Assembly: GCF_003324565.1 (NCBI RefSeq)
Contig: NZ_QOLA01000022.1
Location: 1-64,000, forward strand
Length of the DNA: 64,000 nt
DNA from: Streptomyces sp. SDr-06
Lineage (GTDB): Bacteria > Actinomycetota > Actinomycetes > Streptomycetales > Streptomycetaceae
Direction: 5' to 3'
Part shown: positions 60,982 to 64,000 of the stretch, one piece after another
Layout of the letters: each line of letters starts with the position of its first letter
Numbering within the stretch: position 1 is the first letter of the stretch
The notes under the pieces: model-generated
The model's database searches: none
What the model was told of the DNA's origin: nothing
Seen by the model: the letters and a program-made list of their open reading frames with translations, nothing else
Translations under genes and position numbers: made by a program

Positions 60982-61780
60982 CGGCGAGGGGCGCGCCCCC
61001 AAGAAGCCGCGTTCCTTCTGGAAGGAACTGCCGCTGCTCATCGGCATCGCGCTCGTCCTGGCCCTGCTGATCAAGACGTTCCTGGTGCAGGCCTTCTCGA
61101 TTCCCTCGGACTCGATGCAGGACACCCTTCAGCGCGGGGACCGGGTGCTGGTCGACAAGCTCACCCCGTGGTTCGGCGCCGAGCCGCAGCGCGGCGAGGT
61201 CGTCGTCTTCCACGACCCGGGCGGCTGGCTCGACGGCGAGCCCACCCCGAACCCGAACGCGGCGCAGAAGTTCCTCAGCTTCATCGGCCTGATGCCGTCC
61301 GCCGAGGAGAAGGACCTGATCAAGCGGGTCATCGCGGTCGGCGGCGACACGGTCGAGTGCAAGAAGGGCGGCCCGGTCACGGTCAACGGCAAGGCGCTCA
61401 AGGAGCCGTACATCTACCCCGGTGACAGCGCCTGCGACGACATGCCGTTCGGTCCGATCAAGGTGCCATCGGGCCGGATCTGGGTGATGGGCGACCACCG
61501 CCAGAACTCGCTGGACTCCCGCTACCACCAGGAACTGACCGGTGGCGGCACGGTCTCCACCGACGAGGTCGTCGGCCGCGCCTTCACCATCGCCTGGCCG
61601 CTCAACCGCATCGACTGGCTCGGCGTCCCGGACACCTTCGACCAGCCCGGCCTGAGCGCGATGGGCACGGCGGCGCCCGCCGCCGTCGGCCTCGTCGGCG
61701 CGGTGCCGATGGTGCTGTGGCGGCGCCGCAAGCTCCTTCAAGCGCAGGTCAAGGCGGAAAGCCCGGTCGCCAAGGGCTGA
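60779..61780 (+). CDS. sipY: Type I signal peptidase SipY
   Basis: 333 residues from the GTG at 60779 (AGGAG 5 bases upstream; the GTG at 60773 is also open). An acidic, Gly/Pro-rich cytoplasmic leader of about 80 residues, a membrane helix (LLIGIALVLALLIKTFLV), catalytic Ser112 (IPSDSMQDT) and Lys182 (LIKRVIAVGGD), Box E MGDHRQNSLDSRYH, and a C-terminal second membrane segment (AAPAAVGLVGAVPMVLW). In S. lividans SipY is the most important of the four enzymes for secretion. Confidence 0.94.
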   Translation: MGDLAVGARSGREEPEERPENELADSSPGSTAGPASAEPADSPATEHTVPAQDSGPSDGGPGGEGPGDGEGRAPKKPRSFWKELPLLIGIALVLALLIKTFLVQAFSIPSDSMQDTLQRGDRVLVDKLTPWFGAEPQRGEVVVFHDPGGWLDGEPTPNPNAAQKFLSFIGLMPSAEEKDLIKRVIAVGGDTVECKKGGPVTVNGKALKEPYIYPGDSACDDMPFGPIKVPSGRIWVMGDHRQNSLDSRYHQELTGGGTVSTDEVVGRAFTIAWPLNRIDWLGVPDTFDQPGLSAMGTAAPAAVGLVGAVPMVLWRRRKLLQAQVKAESPVAKG

Positions 61781-61832
61781 CCCGCGGGCGTACCGCCGGG
61801 TAGGGTGCGGTCCCGGATCGTCGATCTCCGGA

Positions 61833-61859
61833 GCCCGGGGTGCGCCACGCACCCCGGGC
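61833..61859 (+). terminator. Hairpin between sipY and sipZ
   Basis: GCCCGGGGTGCG (61833-61844) pairs perfectly with CGCACCCCGGGC (61848-61859), loop CCA. No T tract follows, so it may only partially terminate. Confidence 0.55.
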
Positions 61860-61882
61860 GCTGCCGGAAAGGGAGCGCTGCG

Positions 61883-62623
61883 ATGAGCGGTAACGGACTG
61901 GACCACGACGGCCGCGGCCGCAGTCTCGGCAGTGTGCTGTCGGGACTCGCCGTGGCCGTCGGCTGTGTCCTCTTCCTCGGCGGATTCGCCTGGGGGGCCG
62001 TGCAGTACAAGCCGTACACCGTGCCCACCCAATCCATGTCGCCGACCGTCAAGGCCGGCGACCACGTGCTCGCCCAGCGCATATCCGCCGGTGACGTCCG
62101 GCGCGGTGACGTCGTCGTGTTCACCGACAAGACCTGGGGCGACATGCCCATGGTCAAGCGGGTCGTCGGCATCGGGGGCGACACCGTGAAGTGCTGCGGC
62201 ACGGACGGAAAGCTCACCGTCAACGGCCGCGCCGTCGACGAACCGTATCTGCACGGCAAGACCCCCGCCTCCGCCTCGTCCTTCGACGCCAAGGTCCCCC
62301 AGGGGCAGGTCTTCCTGCTCGGCGACGACCGGTACGTCTCGATGGACTCCCGCGTCCACCTGGACGACGCCACCAACGGCTCGGTCCCGCTGACCGCCGT
62401 GACCGCGAGGGTGGACGCCATCGCCTGGCCCATGGACGGCATGCTGGGGCGCCCCTCGGGCTTCGAGGACCTGCCCGGCGGCATCTCCCGGCCCGGCCCG
62501 CTGAAACTGGTCCTGGGCGCCGTCGTGACCGGCGCCGTGCTGATCCTGCTGGGCGCCGCCCACGGACCGATCGCCGCCCTCGCCCGGCGCGGCAGGACCC
62601 GCGCCGCCGCGCCCGCGAGGTGA
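61883..62623 (+). CDS. sipZ: Type I signal peptidase SipZ
   Basis: 246 residues, ATG with AAAGGGAG upstream. N-terminal membrane helix (VAVGCVLFLGGFAWGAV), catalytic Ser51 (VPTQSMSPT) and Lys92 (VKRVVGIGGDTV), Box E GDDRYVSMDSRVHLDD, C-terminal membrane segment (LKLVLGAVVTGAVLILLGA). Differs from the others by the VPTQSM box. Its stop overlaps the following Nudix start region. Confidence 0.93.
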   Translation: MSGNGLDHDGRGRSLGSVLSGLAVAVGCVLFLGGFAWGAVQYKPYTVPTQSMSPTVKAGDHVLAQRISAGDVRRGDVVVFTDKTWGDMPMVKRVVGIGGDTVKCCGTDGKLTVNGRAVDEPYLHGKTPASASSFDAKVPQGQVFLLGDDRYVSMDSRVHLDDATNGSVPLTAVTARVDAIAWPMDGMLGRPSGFEDLPGGISRPGPLKLVLGAVVTGAVLILLGAAHGPIAALARRGRTRAAAPAR

Positions 62624-62628
62624 CGCCG

Positions 62629-63114
62629 ATGACCGAGCCGCGCAAGGTCGCCCGGGTCATCCTGCTCGACCCGGACGACCGCATCCTGCTCATGCACGGG
62701 TACGAGCCCGAAGACCCCGCCGACACCTGGTGGTTCACCCCCGGCGGCGGCTTGGAGGGCGACGAGACCCGGGCCGAGGCGGCCCTGCGCGAACTCGCGG
62801 AGGAGACCGGGATCACAGACGTCGAGCTCGGCCCGGTGCTGTGGCAGCGGACCTGCTCCTTCCCCTTCGACGGCCGCCGCTGGGACCAGGACGAGTGGTA
62901 CTACCTGGCCCGCACCAGCCAGACCGAGACCGCCCCCGGCGGCCTGACGGAGCTGGAGCGGCGCAGTACCTCGGGCCTGAGGTGGTGGACCTCCGCCGAA
63001 CTGTCGGCGGCGCGTGAGACGGTGTACCCGACCAGGCTCGCCGAGCTGCTGCGCACGCTGCTCGACGAGGGTCCTCCGCACGCGCCGGTGGTCCTGGCCC
63101 CGGAAATCGTTTAG
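62629..63114 (+). CDS. Nudix hydrolase
   Basis: 161 residues from the ATG at 62629 (GAGGTGA 6 bases upstream; a GTG at 62620 overlapping the sipZ stop is an alternative). A full Nudix box GGGLEGDETRAEAALRELAE-ETG with the metal-binding REXXEE. Substrate (nucleoside diphosphate derivative) unknown. Co-transcribed with sipZ. Confidence 0.92.
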   Translation: MTEPRKVARVILLDPDDRILLMHGYEPEDPADTWWFTPGGGLEGDETRAEAALRELAEETGITDVELGPVLWQRTCSFPFDGRRWDQDEWYYLARTSQTETAPGGLTELERRSTSGLRWWTSAELSAARETVYPTRLAELLRTLLDEGPPHAPVVLAPEIV

Positions 63115-63169
63115 GGGCCCAGGAGGCTGACGCACAATAGGGGGACGCACGGCTGAAGGGGAACATGCC

Positions 63170-63478
63170 ATGAGCGCCGAGGACCTCGAAAAGTACGAGA
63201 CCGAGATGGAGCTGAAGCTCTACCGGGAGTACCGCGACGTCGTCGGTCTGTTCAAATACGTGATTGAGACCGAGCGGCGCTTCTACCTCACCAACGACTA
63301 CGAGATGCAGGTGCACTCGGTCCAGGGCGAGGTGTTCTTCGAGGTGTCGATGGCGGACGCCTGGGTGTGGGACATGTACAGGCCCGCCAGGTTCGTCAAG
63401 CAGGTACGCGTGCTCACGTTCAAGGACGTGAACATCGAGGAGCTGAACAAGAGCGACCTCGAACTGCCCGGCGGCTGA
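63170..63478 (+). CDS. DUF2469 family protein
   Basis: 102 residues, MSAEDLEKYETEMELKLYRE start, then VVGLFKYVIETERRFYLTND and SMADAWVWDMYRPARFVKQV. Highly conserved, acidic and cytoplasmic, present in almost all actinobacteria at this place next to yraN. Function unknown. Confidence 0.93.
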   Translation: MSAEDLEKYETEMELKLYREYRDVVGLFKYVIETERRFYLTNDYEMQVHSVQGEVFFEVSMADAWVWDMYRPARFVKQVRVLTFKDVNIEELNKSDLELPGG

Positions 63479-63768
63479 GCGCCGGGCGGCCGGGCCTCGG
63501 GCGACTGAGCCGCCACGGGCCGGTCGGCCCGGGCCGCAGGGTTCGTCCGGGCGGCGCGGCGGGCTTGAGCGGGGCGCGGGGGAGGGGCGGGGCCGGACCA
63601 GGGACGAGGGGCAGGCCCAAGCCGGGGTGAGGAGCAGGGGCAACCCGGGGTGTGGGGCGCGGAACGCCCCCTTCGAGTGGCGGAGTTTTCCACAGCCGAA
63701 GCGTTGTCCACCAAGATCCACTTCCTGCGGCCGGATGCGTGACAGTCGGTGCCGGAGGTGGTGCCGAC
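63479..63768. other. 290-base gap with two DnaA-box-like sequences
   Basis: G-rich purine stretch at about 63560-63660, no gene. TTTTCCACA (63686-63694) and TTGTCCACC (63704-63712), the same strand, are near matches to the DnaA box, 18 bases apart. Confidence 0.4.
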
Positions 63769-64000
63769 ATGAACGCTCGCGGAGCACTCGGAAAGTACGG
63801 CGAAGACCTGGCGGTACGGCTGCTCGAAGCAGCCGGAATGACAGTCCTGGAACGCAACTGGCGCTGCGGCAGGACCGGAGAGATCGACGTCGTCGCCCGC
63901 GACGACACGTCCCCCGGCGGCCCCGCGCTCGTCATCTGCGAGGTCAAGACCCGCAGGGCCGGCGACTACGAACACCCCATGGCCGCCCTCACCCCCGCCA
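63769..64000 (+). CDS. UPF0102 / YraN-family protein (5' part, continues beyond right edge)
   Basis: First 77 residues: MNARGALGKYGEDLAVRLLE, then the nuclease-like core GEIDVVARDD and VICEVKTRR, the D-EXK pattern of restriction-endonuclease-like proteins. GGAGGTGG upstream. Usually precedes the comM-like Mg-chelatase gene in Streptomyces. Family function is unproven; a DNA-repair or recombination role is suspected. Confidence 0.93.
   Translation, partial: MNARGALGKYGEDLAVRLLEAAGMTVLERNWRCGRTGEIDVVARDDTSPGGPALVICEVKTRRAGDYEHPMAALTPA

Overview
The window is high-GC actinobacterial DNA and almost certainly a Streptomyces chromosome arm core. Codon third positions are nearly all G or C, GTG starts are common, and the gene order matches, from memory, the S. 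coelicolor block that runs from the conservon kinase cvnA1 (SCO5544) through gltX, ndgR-leuCD, hupS, smc, glcP, nsdA, amtB-glnK-glnD and ffh to the sipWXYZ signal peptidases and beyond. No insertion sequence, prophage, CRISPR array or biosynthetic cluster was seen. The assignment rests on gene content and order only; no database search was possible.

Layout. 1-8 kb: a conservon-type sensor kinase reading left and off the edge, a small peptide gene with a repeated ANPRRT motif, an FAH-family hydrolase coupled to gltX, a DUF4241-like protein, a HAD hydrolase and a Gln/Glu tRNA cluster of five genes. 8-19 kb: the divergent ndgR / leuCD pair, hupS, a leftward cofC unit, the phospholipid and cell-wall genes plsC-gpsA-ddl, and thiL-thiD. 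19-31 kb: rpmB, a FakA/YloV-like kinase, recG, rsmD-coaD, a DivIVA-like coiled-coil protein, yceD-rpmF-rnc, mutM, an HxlR / flavodoxin divergent pair and a CAP-domain protein. 31-41 kb: acylphosphatase, smc, the glucose permease glcP, a luciferase-like oxidoreductase with an NCS1 permease, and ftsY. 41-55 kb: a small Prim-Pol domain protein, nsdA, the nitrogen operon amtB-glnK-glnD, ffh, an FtsH protease, a methyltransferase and an archaeal-type proS. 55-64 kb: a SprT-like protein, the ribosomal operon rpsP-khpA-rimM-trmD-rplS, four clustered type I signal peptidases, a Nudix hydrolase, a DUF2469 protein and the start of yraN.

How the parts work together. The block is mostly housekeeping: translation (gltX, proS, rpmB, rpmF, rpsP, rplS, rimM, trmD, rsmD, rnc), protein export (ftsY, ffh, sipWXYZ, ftsH) and chromosome upkeep (smc, hupS, recG, mutM). 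Embedded in it are several genes known in S. coelicolor as global regulators of antibiotic production or development: ndgR, rnc/absB, nsdA, and the conservon kinase. The clearest regulatory signals are a complete GlnR-type box in front of amtB, a promoter-overlapping repeat operator in front of glcP, a palindrome in front of the luciferase-like gene, and a recurring leaderless promoter layout (a -10 hexamer, six bases, then the start codon).

No clearly new multi-gene system was recognised. The most unusual items are the two-motif small peptide near the kinase, the extra archaeal-type ProRS, the SprT-like zinc protein, non-standard start codons for cofC and yceD, a reading-frame anomaly at the end of sipX, and a codon-phase break in the first 216 bases.
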